A stretch of 64,000 nucleotides of DNA from Siphonodentalium dalli (GCA_032622095.1 CP136063.1:28708987-28772986), one strand, 5' to 3'. Numbered from the stretch's first letter, positions 37,030-48,622 are shown. Notes: generated by a model not told the origin, from the letters alone. Numbers and translations are program-made.

Positions 37030-37322
37030 TTAGTCAGATGTCGGCGGTTGTATCTTCAGTTCAGGAAAATAGCGGTATTCATTTAGTCTGCGACTGGTTT
37101 GTTATCAGATGCTACGAGCATACTTATGGTTCAAGAGAGAGAACTCTATTTTGTTAGACTTGTTATCAGATGGTACCAGCATACTAATAGTCCAGCGCCA
37201 GTCTGTCCAGGTAATATATAATAGCATGCATGATGAATGTTTTCAGATTTTTACAGATAATTTGGGGTTTAAATGCAATTATCAGATTATACTTGGTGAT
37301 TGTGCTATAAACTGACATCGAT
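37030..37322. repeat. Segmental duplicate of the minisatellite flanks, unexpanded
   Basis: Aligns in order with 34800-36310: GTCGGCGG, GTATCTTCAG-like sequence, TTTGTTATCAGATG, AAGAGAGAGAACTCTATTTT, TGTTAGACT, a single copy of the 26-bp-like motif, then CAGATAATTTGGGG and GGTGATTGTGCT. It shows the locus before the 26-bp unit expanded, or after contraction. Confidence 0.82.
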
Positions 37323-37546
37323 ACTCGAATCTGACTCCTCAGGGTCCATGTACATTCATCAGACTATACTTGACGATTGTGCTGCAAGAGGGCCATCGTG
37401 GAAATACGGAATAATGATCGATGCATGCCTATCTCATTATATATGATAAGCATGCTGCAAGATGACCTTGACACAGATATGAAGTCATCCTGTAATAAGG
37501 AGAGTTACTTGTAATGCCTTGTGTATTTAAATTAATATTATGATCA

Positions 37547-38211
37547 TCTGAGGCGAGGTCTCAGTATGAGTTATGAGTGACCGTGTCTGAGGCGATGTCT
37601 CAGTATGAGTTGTATGGGTGGCCACATCTGAGGCGAGGTCTCAGTATGAGTTACATGGGTGACCGTGTCTGAGGCGAGGTCTCAGTATGAGTTACATGGG
37701 TGACCGTTTATGAGGCGATGTCTCAGTATGAGTTATGAGTGACCGTGTCTGAGACGAGGTCTCGGTATGAGTTATGAGTGACCGTGTCTGAGACGAGGTC
37801 TCGGAATGAGTTATGAGTGACCCCTGACCAGTTCTGATGTGATTTCTCAGTATGAGTTATATGGGTTACCGTGTCTGAGGCAAGGTCTCAGTATGAGTTA
37901 TATGGGTTACCGTGTCTTGAGGCGAGGTCTCAGTATGAGTTATGAGTGACCGTGTCTGAGACGAGGTCTCACTACGAGTTAAATGGGTTACCGTGTCTCG
38001 AGGCGAGGTCTCGGTATGAGTTATATGGGTGACCGCGTTGGAGGCGAGTTCTCAGTATGGGTCTTATGGGTTCCACATCTGAGCCGAGGCCTCAGTATGT
38101 GTTATGTATGAGGCGAGGTCTCAGTATGAGTTATACGGTTTACGGCGTCCGATGTAAGGAGAATGTATGAGTTGTGGGTTACTGTGTCCGATGTGAGGAG
38201 CCTGTATGTAG
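37547..38211. repeat. About 40-bp minisatellite
   Basis: Around 14 degenerate units built on CTGAGGCGAGGTCTCAGTAT followed by GAGTTATGAGTGACCGTGT, with indels. Each unit holds a small inverted repeat, CTGAG ... CTCAG. Confidence 0.9.
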
Positions 38212-38235
38212 CTTTTATAAAAATCCTTTCCTTAG

Positions 38236-38322
38236 CAATTGAATAAGAGGTGTGACACAGGGATTGAATACGAGGGAGGTGTAATACAGGGATTGAATAA
38301 GAGGGAGGTGTAATACAGGCAT
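38236..38322. repeat. 29-bp tandem repeat, three units
   Basis: GATTGAATAAGAGGGAGGTG followed by TAATACAGG, three near-identical units. Confidence 0.85.
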
Positions 38323-38431
38323 TTTGTTTTGGCAATGGCAGGCTATAAATGAGTCTATTTGGTAAATAGTAAGTTTTTTGTCCAGTTTATGACCCCCGAA
38401 TTCCAATTTACAGAAAGTTTTATTTTAAACT

Positions 38432-38556
38432 CCATACGTATTATGATAAATCTCTCTACGTATTGTATGATAAAACTCCATACGTATTATGATAAATCTC
38501 CCTATGTATTATATGGTAAATCTCCCTACATATTGTATGATAAAACTCCCTACGTA
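38432..38556. repeat. Minisatellite of about 23-28 bp
   Basis: Five to six units built on CTCCATACGTATTATGATAA and CTCCCTACGTATTGTATGAT variants with indels. Confidence 0.8.
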
Positions 38557-38648
38557 ATAACGACAATTTTTAAGTCATTTTGTTCCATTTACATAAAATA
38601 GTAATATTAAAGTAATCTGAGAAATCCAGTTAAAGAGATAATCCATCT

Positions 38649-39385
38649 TTAACTCTTTCGATGCCAAGCTCGCATAAATGCGAGTTACCCAGTCGCTGCC
38701 AAATACGCATTTATGCGAGTTCGGGGGTGCACCTGGTTACGGGTCGTAATTATATTGTTTTGTTGCATTACAACGGGGGTTCATTTATTTTATGTAGAGT
38801 GCTGGTGTGCGCTGACAATTTAGAAGAAATGTCAGTCAAAGTCATGCTACTCCTGAAGTTCTATGAGTACAGTCCGAGCCAGAAATACCATTGACAAATT
38901 AACTTTTGGTGGGATGCGATATATGAGTGGAAAATAAACATCATAATTGACTTGGCGGCCTCCTTTCTGCTGATCAGTTTAGCGTCCAAAAATTCTGTCG
39001 GAATGAGGTCGGTGAAAAATACGGAATAGTAGCCGGGATATGATTAACTGGTGAAGCATTAATTAATGGGATAGAACACTAGAACAAAAAACAGACATTT
39101 AATCATATATGAATTGAAAAAAATTACCGAAAAACATAAATTAAAGCAAATCCAAGATGGCCACCAATGGCACGTGACCCCTATGACCTTGAATGGGTCT
39201 CCACGTCGGGGCAGGTGATGGGTCATTGTCATATATACCCACATGTGAAGTTTCAACTAAATACACCGATAATTACCCGATAGTCTTTGCATTACCCACA
39301 TATACATAAAATACTTGTATTTATACCCAGAATGCTTGGCACTGGGGAGTATGTCCGTGTGGCGGGGTGGCAGCGAAAGAGTTAA
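38649..39385. mobile_element. TTAA-flanked element with CTCTTTCG ends
   Basis: TTAACTCTTTCGATGCCA at 38649 faces TGGCAGCGAAAGAGTTAA ending at 39385; the TIRs match with a few differences. Core 729 bp. Its left TTAA is directly preceded by AAAGAGATAATCCATCT, which matches the end of the TTAA element at 13776-14310 (AAAGAGATAATCCACCT). It therefore appears to have landed at the TTAA of a relic end. Contains CCAAGATGGCCACCAATGGC and no coding capacity. Confidence 0.75.
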
Positions 39386-39511
39386 GTTCCAACACTGTTT
39401 GACACCTTACTCTTATTATATCCCTCGTCAATGAGAAAATTTACCTGCTTTGTAATGTCTTCATATGTGACCCGCCATATAAAATCCAGTCGGAAGTCGG
39501 GATTTTTTTTA

Positions 39512-39849
39512 CCCTGTGCCAATGCATTCTCTTATATATATATAAGAGAATGCATTCGCCTAACAATTTTTTACAATTTTAATAATTTGTTCTTGTATTT
39601 AACAATTTTATAATTTCACCCATACAGAGCCCCAGACAAACATGAGCAGACGACACTCTTCTATATGCTTCTATATATGTGTGGGGCTCCCTGCAGGGTA
39701 ATGGATGTTTTTTATTTTATGTCCTAAAAATTGTAAGAAACATTTATTTAAAACAGTTTATAAAAAATTGTTAGGCCAATGCATTCTCTTATATATGTGA
39801 GGCGACCTATGGTCGACTCGCATATATAAGAGAATGCATTGGCACAGGG
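39512..39849. repeat. Head-to-head hairpin pair (family copies H4 and H5)
   Basis: CCCTGTG at 39512 and CACAGGG ending at 39849. H4 (39519-39558) is a shortened 40-nt palindrome that lost the central part (CTTATATATATATAAG). H5 (39776-39842) is full length at 67 nt. Confidence 0.88.
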
Positions 39850-39908
39850 TATAATATGTGACCCGCCATATCAAATCCAGTTGTAAGTCGGGATTTTTTA
39901 ACCCTGTG

Positions 39909-39975
39909 CCAATGCATTCTCTTATATATGCGAGTCGACCATAGGTTGCCTCGCATATATAAGAAAATGCATTGG
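39909..39975 (+). repeat. Hairpin (family copy H6)
   Basis: A 67-nt palindrome after ACCCTGTG, with single arm mismatches (GGTTGCC in the centre, AAGAAAATGC in the right arm). Confidence 0.88.
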
Positions 39976-40790
39976 CCTAACAATTTTTTATCATTTTTTT
40001 TAGATAAATGTTTCTTACAATTATTAGGACGTAAAATAAAAAAACATCCATTTATTAGGCCAAAAAAAAAAGTGTTTTGGTTCTCGGGCAATTTTTTTCT
40101 TCAAATCAATGAGGGAGGGAGGGTTTTATTTTTATTTTTTATTTTTTTCTGCGCATAGTAAGCATGGACAAAGATACCTTCCTCTGTCTAGTAATAACCA
40201 GAAAGGTAGAGGGAACTGTTATGCATATAAACTCATTTAGTCTTATATAAAAATGACATTGTACTACCAGTGTATGACTGGGATTACCTAACAATATATA
40301 ATGCCCCTGACATTAACTACTGTTATTGTTGTCTAAAAACTGATACCTCCCCATTCTAATATGTGATCCTGAATTCAGTCCTGTGCCTTTCAATTCTATA
40401 AAGTTACAATTAGTGTAAGTTGTTCACAATGACTAATTGTAAGAAGAGCATGAGGATCAGTTAATCATTTTCTTAATTGTCATCATCTACTTCATGTTGT
40501 AAGCCTGCAAGTCACTTTTTAACACATTACATGTTAGAGCTCAATGCACACTAATATTCAATATTTTTTTTTTCGTAAGTTTTTTTGTCATAACACCAGG
40601 CATTGCAATAAAAAGGCCTAATGCGGCCCTTTTTATTCAATGCGGCGGGGCCTGAGAACCAAAACTTTTTTTTTTTTTGGCCTTACCAGGCAGGGAGCCC
40701 CACATATATAGAATCATATGGAAGAGTGTCGTCTGCTCATGTTTGTCTGGGGCTCTGTATGGGTGAAATTATAAATTGTTAAGGCCTAAA

Positions 40791-41803
40791 AAAAAGACAT
40801 TTGTTTCCGCTAACCTGACCGACTCTATTTTAAACCCCGACCCTAAACTTTTTATTGCCATTGTAAAAAAAAATTAAATTGGACCAAATTTTTTTGTTTT
40901 GTTTAATTTAGGTCCTAATTCATATCACAACAAGATGCAAAACATTTATATATATTGACATAAGAAATTTTAGTTTACAAAAAGATGATTTAAGTTTAAC
41001 AGTTGGAATCGTACTGTAAAGTATGTTTGGCTTTATCTAGCTTTCATCTGTGAAAACTTCAAATAGTTTCAGTTCAGGTTTGTTATGATTCAGCCTTCAG
41101 ACTTCAGTATTTGAATCAAATACAGTACAGGAACATTAACAATTTGATCGAATCAACCTGGGTATCAGGTGGGATCTCATAATACCAAATGAAAAATTAA
41201 CATAGAGATTAGTACTATAAATAGTAAATACTCACTAAATAGACATTGTTTCTGTACTACATGTAGTATATTATGTATGTGTCTCACTTGAATTTGATAA
41301 AATAGCCTATTATATGAATTAGAGTGATAATGGTAATTCTCATTTCAAGCAGGATAAGCATAATCCATTGAACCAAAAGATATCTGACAATAAGTTATAA
41401 GCATTTCCAATCCATACATATATAAAAATTTCCAAAGTTATGCTTGAGAAACTTGATCAAATTGACCTCTCAGTAAAATTCAAAATACTGACTCAAAGTG
41501 CCCTAGATTAGCTCTAAATGCAATGGATTTTTCAAAAAAAATCCGAGCGAACTGTTGACTGGCTCCGAGCTAACTGTTGACTGGCCCGAACGAACTGTTA
41601 CATGGTTTGCAATTTCCGTGAAGTTTCGGCTATTTCCGGAAATTTTCGGTTTCGTATTTTAATTATCGGATTTTGCATGGTCACTGTCACGCTCGAAAAA
41701 CACACAATTATTTTGAATTAATCATAATTCGAAATAACACTATTAAAGAGTGTGATTCATTAGCAATGACCTGATTATATACAAGTAAATGTATTGGGTA
41801 ACA
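40791..41803. other. Stretch without supported genes
   Basis: AT-rich DNA. GACTGGCTCCGAGCTAACTG and GACTGGCCCGAACGAACTG form a small tandem duplication near 41554-41595. No other structure is supported. Confidence 0.45.
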
Positions 41804-41980
41804 AAGCAATTATTTCATGTGTCTTTTGGGAACAGGCAAAATTGTTGTCCCTCGGTATCAGGAATGACTATCAAACTTTTGCCCTTGGCCTTCGGCCTTG
41901 GGGCAACAGTCGATAGTCATTCCTGATACTTCGGGACAACAAGTTTGCCTGTTCCCAAAAGACACATGAAATAATTGCTT
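41804..41980. repeat. Near-perfect 177-bp palindrome
   Basis: The left arm (41806 on: GCAATTATTTCATGTGTC, TTTTGGGAACAGGCAAA, TATCAGGAATGACTATC) is repeated in reverse complement to 41978. The arms are about 67 nt each. The central part contains CCTTGGCC TTCG GGCCTTGG-like structure. Likely a foldback MITE. Single copy in this window. Confidence 0.88.
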
Positions 41981-42371
41981 ATGTACAATAAGTTGATGAT
42001 TAAGATATTGTATCTGCACAGATAACACACATCTGCTGTATGCTGAGCATGTTCTGGTACTAAAGTTCACAATGCCACTGAGCACACTTAAAAAAAGTAA
42101 AATTTAAAGACATATTGTTTGATTTATAAATGCACAAAATACTTTTTCAAGAAAAGTAAAATTTAAGGACATATTGTTTGATCTATTCCATTGAATAACA
42201 AGAGCAATTTTATTTAGTGGCCAAATATGCCTCTGGTAAGTCCAATACAGGGCCATAACTCTGGTGACAATTGGTGGGCAGAGCCCAAACTCAAACTTGA
42301 CCTGTATTTTGTGATCAGACATATTAGCTGATCAATAGATGTTTGTATTGTTGTCCTTGCACCTCCAGCAT

Positions 42372-42955
42372 ATGTCTGATATCTTGTTTGTCACCGCAAT
42401 CAATGGTAGAAGCTGTCACCGCTATCAATGGTAGAAGCTGTAATACATAGGATGTCTGTATCGGGGTAACATAGGATGTCTGTCACCGCAATCAATGGTA
42501 GAAGCTGTAATACATAGGATGTCTGTATCGGGGTAACATAGGTTGTCTGTATCGGGGTAACATAGGATGTCTGTATCGGGGTAACATAGGTTGTCTGTAT
42601 CGGGGTAACATAGGTTGTCTGTATCGGGGTAACATAGGTTGTCTGTATCGGGGTAACATAGGATGTCTGATATCTTGTTTGTCACCGCTATCAATGGTAG
42701 AAGCTGTAATACATAGGATGTCTGTATCGGGGTAACATAGGTTGTCTGATATCTTGTTTGTCACCGCTATCAATGGTAGAAGCTGTAATACATAGGATGT
42801 CTGTATCGGGGTAACATAGGATGTCTGATATCTTGTTTGTCACCGCTATCAATGGTAGAAGCTGTAATACATAGGGTGTCTGTATCGGGGTAACATAGGT
42901 TGTCTGTATCAGGGTAACATAGCGTGTCTGTATCAGGGTAACGCAGAGTGTCTGT
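42372..42955. repeat. 24-25-bp minisatellite in U1
   Basis: Units GTCTGTATCGGGGTAACATA plus GGAT or GGTT are interspersed with a longer unit containing CACCGCTATCAATGGTAG and AAGCTGTAATACATAGG. U2 (45080-45200) and U4 (49395-49485) have only a few units, so copy number changed after duplication. Confidence 0.92.
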
Positions 42956-43488
42956 AAGTCACAATCAAGCGGGATTCATTTCTTATATTGCTTGTGGATG
43001 GCACGGTTACACTGTTCTTATACTGGAAAAAATTAAGTAGCCAACTCATTTGAGTTTGTGTAGGACAACACGGCCGAACAGAAATTATGTTATCTTTTAA
43101 AGACATAGTATGTACTAGTTTGGGTGACCGAACAGAAATGGTATGTTAGCTTTTAAAGACATATTATGTGCTTGTTTGGGTGCTTGGAACTGATCAATTA
43201 TTCAAGCCCTATCAGGGAAAAATCCAGAGATAATTTCGGGACACCCGTTTCCAGCAGAGGATACGTGTATTCACATATATATAACTTAATGGCTTTGACA
43301 CCTAAAAACACTGACACATATACATATATTATAAATATGACATAATAATTCTGATATACATATTAGTCTTCACCGGGTACCATGCATCGTGCTGCTCATT
43401 CAGCCATGGCAGAAATATGACGGCCGCACTCTGTTTAAATACGACTGGATCCGTCAGCCCCCGCTCCATTCAACTCTCTATATTATGC

Positions 43489-43616
43489 ATGATGATACGA
43501 CTGTCTGGTCGATGGGTTACCATGGTAATATGACTGTCTGGTCGATGGGTCACATGGTAATACGACTGTCTGGTCGATGGGTCACCATGGTAATACGACT
43601 GTCTGGTCGATGGGTC
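43489..43616. repeat. 33-bp minisatellite in U1
   Basis: About four units of GTCTGGTCGATGGGTCACCA plus TGGTAATACGACT, some lacking one C. Confidence 0.92.
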
Positions 43617-44159
43617 AAAATTGAACATGGAAATAAAGGCGCTATTGCAACTGCAGATTCTTTATTAACATATAATATTGTTGATTTGCCTTGAAAAGGT
43701 GGAAAATTCAGGTTGACTCAATACTGTCCACTAGGAATTTGGGGACATTTCGGCTTCTTAAGTTTGGGTGCCCATACCTGTAACAGGTATCAAAACTCCC
43801 TTGGAAATTTCTCTGAGCCCTATGCCAATTGGAAAAATGTAACATTCTACTAACACAATCGAAAATCGGAAGCAAACTACCAAACAAGATGATACTAAAC
43901 GACCAAATAATATTGTACGAAACAACCATGGTATAGTGAAATGATAATGAAGCCGCTATCATTTATAAGGTCATGATATATATTAAGCAAGAGCATGTCT
44001 GCAAATAGCTAGTGATGTTCCGATAATAAAAAGATATTTTTGGACTATTCTATATCAGTGTTGTGAAACAAAACTTCTAATTTTGCTTAATTAGATGTTA
44101 AATGTAAATGTGTTTGTACCCACGAACCAACGGAATACAACTAAATCTAAAAATTTAGT

Positions 44160-44315
44160 GATGCTATCCCGCACATCTCGGTTTGGTTGCCCTGACAATT
44201 ATTCCCTCAGTCGGTTGGCGCGGGACTGTTGCATGATCTGCTCAGAATCTCGATGCCGTGTCCGCAAGTAACACTAGTCACTGTAGGTCCATTCCGACCA
44301 AGAACCATCAACTGG
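44160..44315 (-). pseudogene. Broken thrombospondin type 1 (TSP1) exon, copy in U1
   Basis: Minus-strand reading shows the TSP1 pattern VDGSWSEW, then in another frame SVTCGHGIEILSRSCNSPAP, a TGA, and GNNCQGNQTEMCG. In the family, TSP1 repeats are extracellular cysteine-rich modules in ADAMTS, hemicentin-like and related proteins. A splice-acceptor-like AATTCCAG directly precedes VDGSW, matching the phase-1 exon habit of TSP1. A frameshift between WSEW and SVTC and the TGA in place of a conserved Gly codon break it. Confidence 0.75.
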
Positions 44316-45734
44316 AATTACGTTAAAAACAGGAAGCTCCAGTCATGGAAAGGTTGATCTATCAAAGAGAATATTTGTTGAGGTTCCTGCATGGTTCCCA
44401 TGGGTTTTGAATGAACGAAGAGTCTTTGAATATGAGATGACCATTCAATGTCTGGAAAGTGCTTAAGTTGCATGGTGTTGTATATTTCCTTGATTATCAG
44501 AGTTGCTGCACCCATCTAATCCGCAATTTTCATTTTAGGGATGTCAAAATTTGCTGTCATCCCACCTGTCAGAAATGCTTGTGTGGACTGTAATAATTCA
44601 ACAAATACAGAACTATTCAGCTGAACTGTTCACTACATTTAATTATGGGCATGGAAAAGTGTAATTAGTCATTAATATGGAACACTGGCTTCATAGAGAA
44701 CAAACACATGTGCGGATCAACATGCGTCCTTAAGAGTATTGTTACCATGATCCTGCATAAAATGTTTATTTGTTTTCGTCTCGATATTTGATTTCCAATG
44801 CCACTGAGCACACTCTCAAAATAAATGCACAAAATACTATTTTTTAAGAAAAGTAAAATTTAAAGATATATTGTGGACTTATTCCATTGAATAAAAAGAG
44901 CAATTTTAATTTGTGGCAAAATATGCCTCTGGTAAGTCCAATACAGGGCCATAACTCTGGTGACAATTGGTGGGCAGAGCCCAAACTCAAACTTGACCTG
45001 TATTTTGTGATCAGACATATTAGCTGATCAATAGATGTTTGTATTGTTGTCCTTGCACCTCCAGCATATGTCTGATATCTTGTTTGTCACCGCAATCAAT
45101 GGTAGAAGCTGTAATACATAGGATGTCTGTATCGGGGTAACATAGGTTGTCTGTATCAGGGTAACATAGCGTGTCTGTATCAGGGTAACGCAGAGTGTCT
45201 GTAAGTCACAATCAAGCGGTATTCATTTATTATATTGCTTGTGGATGGCACGGTTACACTGTTCTTATACTGGAAAACATTCAGTAGCCAACTCATTTGA
45301 GTTTGTGTAGGACAACACGGCCGAACAGAAATTATGTTATCTTTTAAAGACATAGTATGTACTCGTTTGGGTGACCGAACAGAAATGGTATGTCAGCTTT
45401 TAAAGACATATTATGTGCTTGTTTGGGTGCTTGGAACTGATCAATTATTCAAGCCCTATCAGGGAAAAATCCAGTGATAATTTCGGGACACCCGTTTCCA
45501 GCAGAGGATACGTGTATTCACATATATATAACTTAATGGCTTTGACACCTAAAAACACTGACACATATACATATATTATAAATATGACATAATAATTCTG
45601 ATATACATATTAGTCTTCACCGGGTACCATGCATCGTGCTGCTCATTCAGCCATGGCAGAAATATGACGGCCGCACTCTGTTTAAATAAGACTGGATCCG
45701 TCAGCCCCCGCTCCATTCAACTCTCTATATGATG

Positions 45735-46022
45735 CATGATGATACGACTGACTGGTCGATGGGTCACCATGGTAATACGACTGTCTGGTCGATGGGTCAC
45801 CATGGTAATACGACTGTCTGGTCGATGGGTCACCATGGTTATACGACTGTCTGGTCGATGGGTCACCATGGTAATACGACTGTCTGGTCGATGGGTCACA
45901 TGGTAATACGACTGTCTGGTCGATGGGTCACCATGGTAATACGACTCTGGTCGATGGGTCACATGGTAATACGACTGTCTGGTCGATGGGTCGGTAATAC
46001 GACTGTCTGGTCGATGGGTCAC
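45735..46022. repeat. 33-bp minisatellite in U2
   Basis: About nine units of the GGTCGATGGGTCACCATGG type, with 3-bp and longer deletions in some (TCGATGGGTCGGTAATACG). Confidence 0.92.
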
Positions 46023-46569
46023 ATTGCAGTCTGATTTAATAAAGGAGCTTTCAAAATTGAACATGGAAATAAAGGCGCTATTGCAACTGCAGATTCTTTA
46101 TTAACATATAATATTGTTGATTTGCCTTGAAAAGGTGGAAAATTCAGGTTGACTCAATACTGTCCACTAGGAATTTGGGGACATTTCGGCTTCTTAAGTT
46201 TGAGCACCCATACCTGTAACAGGTATCAAAACTCCCTTGGAAATTTCTCTGAGCCCTATGCCAATTGGAAAAATGTAACATTCTACTAACACAATCGAAA
46301 ATGTGAAGCAGACTACCAAACAAGATGATACTAAACGACCAAATAATATTGTACGAAACAACCATGGTATAGTGAAATGATAATGAAGCCGCTATCATTT
46401 ATAAGGTCTGCAAATAGCTAGTGATGTTCCGATAATAAAAAGATATTTTTGGACTATTCTATATCAGTGTTGTGAAACAAAACTTCTAATTTTGCTTAAT
46501 TAGATGTTAAATGTAAATGTGTTTGTACCCACGAACCAACGGAATACAACTAAATTTAAAAATTTAGTG

Positions 46570-46721
46570 ATGCTATCCCGCACATCTCGGTTTGGTTGCC
46601 CTGACAATTATTCCCTCAGTCGGTTGGCGCGGGACTGTTGCATGATCTGCTCAGAATCTCGATGCCGTGTCCGCAAGTAACACTAGTCACTGTACGTCCA
46701 TTCCGACCAAGAACCATCAAC
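46570..46721 (-). pseudogene. Broken TSP1 exon, copy in U2
   Basis: Same TSP1 relic as in U1 with the same frameshift and TGA, so these lesions pre-date the duplication. The distal Trp-rich start (GATGGTTCTTGG on minus) is conserved. Confidence 0.72.
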
Positions 46722-46755
46722 TGGAATTATGTTAAAAACAGGAAGCTCCAGTCAT

Positions 46756-47176
46756 AATAATAATAATAATAATTCTTGTATAGCGCCTATCCCCGTGATG
46801 ATGGGCCCTAGGCGCTTCACATGATTTGGTTCAAATATATAGAGAGAAAAAGAGAAAATGCAGTGATATATACAGAATGTACAGAATGTCATCGTTGAAG
46901 GTTCAAAATGTCTCGATACCTCCGCTCGAACAAATATGTTTTCAGTGTTGATTTGAATTCTCCGAATGATGGCGATTCTCTGATGGGTTGTGGTAAGGAA
47001 TTCCAGGTGAACGGACATGAAACACAAAATGCGCGATCTCCAACAGTTCTCAGGTTGGCGCCTTTTGGTGTTAGTAGGCCTGCATCCTTCGATCGAACAT
47101 TTCTTGTTGGCACATAAGGAGAAATGAGCTCTTTCATGTAAGTAGGGGCGGTTTCTGAATTCTTTAAACGTTTATA
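46756..47176 (-). mobile_element. 3' fragment of a CR1/L2-like LINE inserted in U2
   Basis: The minus strand encodes the conserved C-terminal segment of the LINE polyprotein (APTYMKELISPYVPTRNVRS, then TVGDRAFCVSCPFTWNSLP and FKSTLKTYLF) and ends in AGCGCTATAC-like 3' sequence followed by an ATT microsatellite (AATAATAATAATAAT on plus). U1 and U3 read straight through (CTCCAGTCATGGAA), so it inserted after the duplication. TCAT flanks both sides, a possible 4-bp target duplication. Confidence 0.9.
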
Positions 47177-47651
47177 TCATGGAAGGGTTGATCTATCAAA
47201 GAGAATATTTGTTGAGGTTCCTGCATGGTTCCCATGGGTTTTGAATGACCGAAGAGTCTTTGAATATAAGATGACCATTCAATGTCTGGAAAGTGCTTAA
47301 GTTGCATGGTGTTGTATATTTCCTTGATTATCAGAGTTGCTGCACCCATCTAATCCGCAATTTTCATTTTAGGGATGTAAAAATTTGCTGTCATCCCACC
47401 TGTCAGAAATGCTTGTGTGGACTGTAATAATTCAACAAATACAGAACTATTCAGCTGAACTGTTCACTACATTTAATTATGTGCATGGAAAAGTGTAATA
47501 TGACATAATAATTCTGATATACATATTAGTCTTCACCGGGTACCATGCATCGTGCTGCTCATTCAGCCATGGCAGAAATATGACGGCCGCACTCTGTTTA
47601 AATACGACTGGATCCGTCAGCCCCCGCTCCATTCAACTCTCTATATGATGC

Positions 47652-47894
47652 ATGATGATACGACTGTCTGGTCGATGGGTCACATGGTAATACGACTGTC
47701 TGGTCGATGGGTCACCATGGTAATACGACTGTCTGGTCGATGGGTCACATGGTAATACGACTGTCTGGTCGATGGGTCGGTAATACGACTGTCTGGTCGA
47801 TGGGTCACCATGGTAATACAACTGTCTGGTCGATGGGTCGGTAATACGACTGTCTGGTCGATGGGTCGGTAATACGACTGTCTGGTCGATGGGT
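47652..47894. repeat. 33-bp minisatellite in U3
   Basis: Eight units, several shortened to GGTCGATGGGTCGGTAATACG. Confidence 0.92.
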
Positions 47895-48468
47895 CACATT
47901 GCAGTCGGATTTAATAAAGGAGCTTTCAAAATTGAACATGGAAATAAAGGCGCTATTGCAACTGCAGATTCTTTATTAACATATAATATTGTTGATTTGC
48001 CTTGAAAAGGTGGAAAATTCAGGTTGACTCAATACTGTCCACTAGGAATATGGGGACATTTCGGCTTCTTGAGTTTGGGCGCCCATACCTGTAACAGGTA
48101 TCAAAACTCCCTTGGAAATTTCTCTGAGCCCTATGCCAATTGGAAAAATGTAACATTCTACTAACACAATCGAAAATCTGAAGCAAACTACCAATTAAGA
48201 TGATACTAAACGACCAAATAATATTGTACGAAACAACCATGGTATAGTGAAATGATAATGAAGCCGCTATCATTTATAAGGTCATGATATATATTAAGCA
48301 AGAGCATGTCTGCAAATAGCTAGTGATGTTCCGATAATAAAAATATATTTTTGGACTATTCTATATCAGTGTTGTGAAACAAAACTTCTAATTTTGCTTA
48401 ATTAGATGTTAAATGTAAATGTGTTTGTACCCACGAACCAACGGAATACAACTAAATTTAAAAATTTA

Positions 48469-48622
48469 GTGATGCTATCCCGCACATCTCGGTTTGGTTG
48501 CCGTGACAATTATTCCCTCAGTCGGTTGGCTCGGGACTGTTGCATGATCTGCTCCGAATCTCGATGCCGTGTCTGCATGTAACACTAGTCACTGTAGATC
48601 CATTCCGACCAAGAACCATCAA
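48469..48622 (-). pseudogene. Broken TSP1 exon, copy in U3
   Basis: The same relic with additional substitutions (VTCRHGIEIRSRSCNSPEP). It keeps the shared TGA and frameshift, and has diverged most of the three. Confidence 0.72.

Larger units (their letters stand above)
39463..40790. repeat. Composite of duplicated and inverted hairpin-element sequence
   Basis: TATGTGACCCGCCATAT and AAGTCGGGATTTTTT occur as a direct repeat at 39463-39511 and 39851-39900, each followed by a hairpin unit. Sequence right of the first unit (39600-39760) recurs inverted: GGATGTTTTTTATTTTATG faces 40020-40060, and CAGAGCCCCAGACAAACATG (about 39627) faces 40735-40755. The outer parts are separated by about 600 bp of other DNA, so the composite is a duplicated element that was later inverted or split by an insertion. 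Confidence 0.75.
42069..44793. repeat. Tandem segmental duplication, unit U1
   Basis: First of three long units. The order inside is: GCCACTGAGCACAC start, TGTATTTTGTGATCAGACAT, a 24-bp minisatellite, ACCGGGTACCATGCATCGTG, a 33-bp minisatellite, an inverse-coded conserved block, and a broken TSP1 exon. Direct 45-bp duplication at 42100-42180 within the unit. Same order in U2 and, with deletions, in U3. Confidence 0.95.
44794..47493. repeat. Tandem segmental duplication, unit U2
   Basis: Second unit; anchor CACCGGGTAC is at 45618, 2247 bp after the same anchor in U1. It carries an expanded 33-bp minisatellite and, uniquely, a LINE fragment at 46756-47176. Its right end fuses directly to the interior of U3 at about 47494, so the intervening parts of U2 and U3 are deleted. 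Confidence 0.95.

Noticed and set aside
34681-38211. CRISPR-like array
   Set aside because: The repeats are gap-free tandem units without unique spacers, in eukaryotic DNA.
42425-42773. CYPDTDNL and MLPRYRQP repeat proteins on the minus strand
   Set aside because: Translation of the 24-bp minisatellite; 24 is a multiple of 3.
45717-46064. 115-codon minus frame and the matching plus frame
   Set aside because: Both are translations of the 33-bp minisatellite (11 codons per unit).
43489-47894. TAATACGACT resembling a T7 promoter core
   Set aside because: Only the first ten bases match; the rest (CACTATAG) is absent, and the motif is part of a 33-bp minisatellite, so it is neither a phage promoter nor vector sequence.
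43708-48273. 84-codon minus frame conserved in all three U units as a gene family
   Set aside because: Conservation is explained by the recent segmental duplication; no splice sites, domain or excess silent change is visible.
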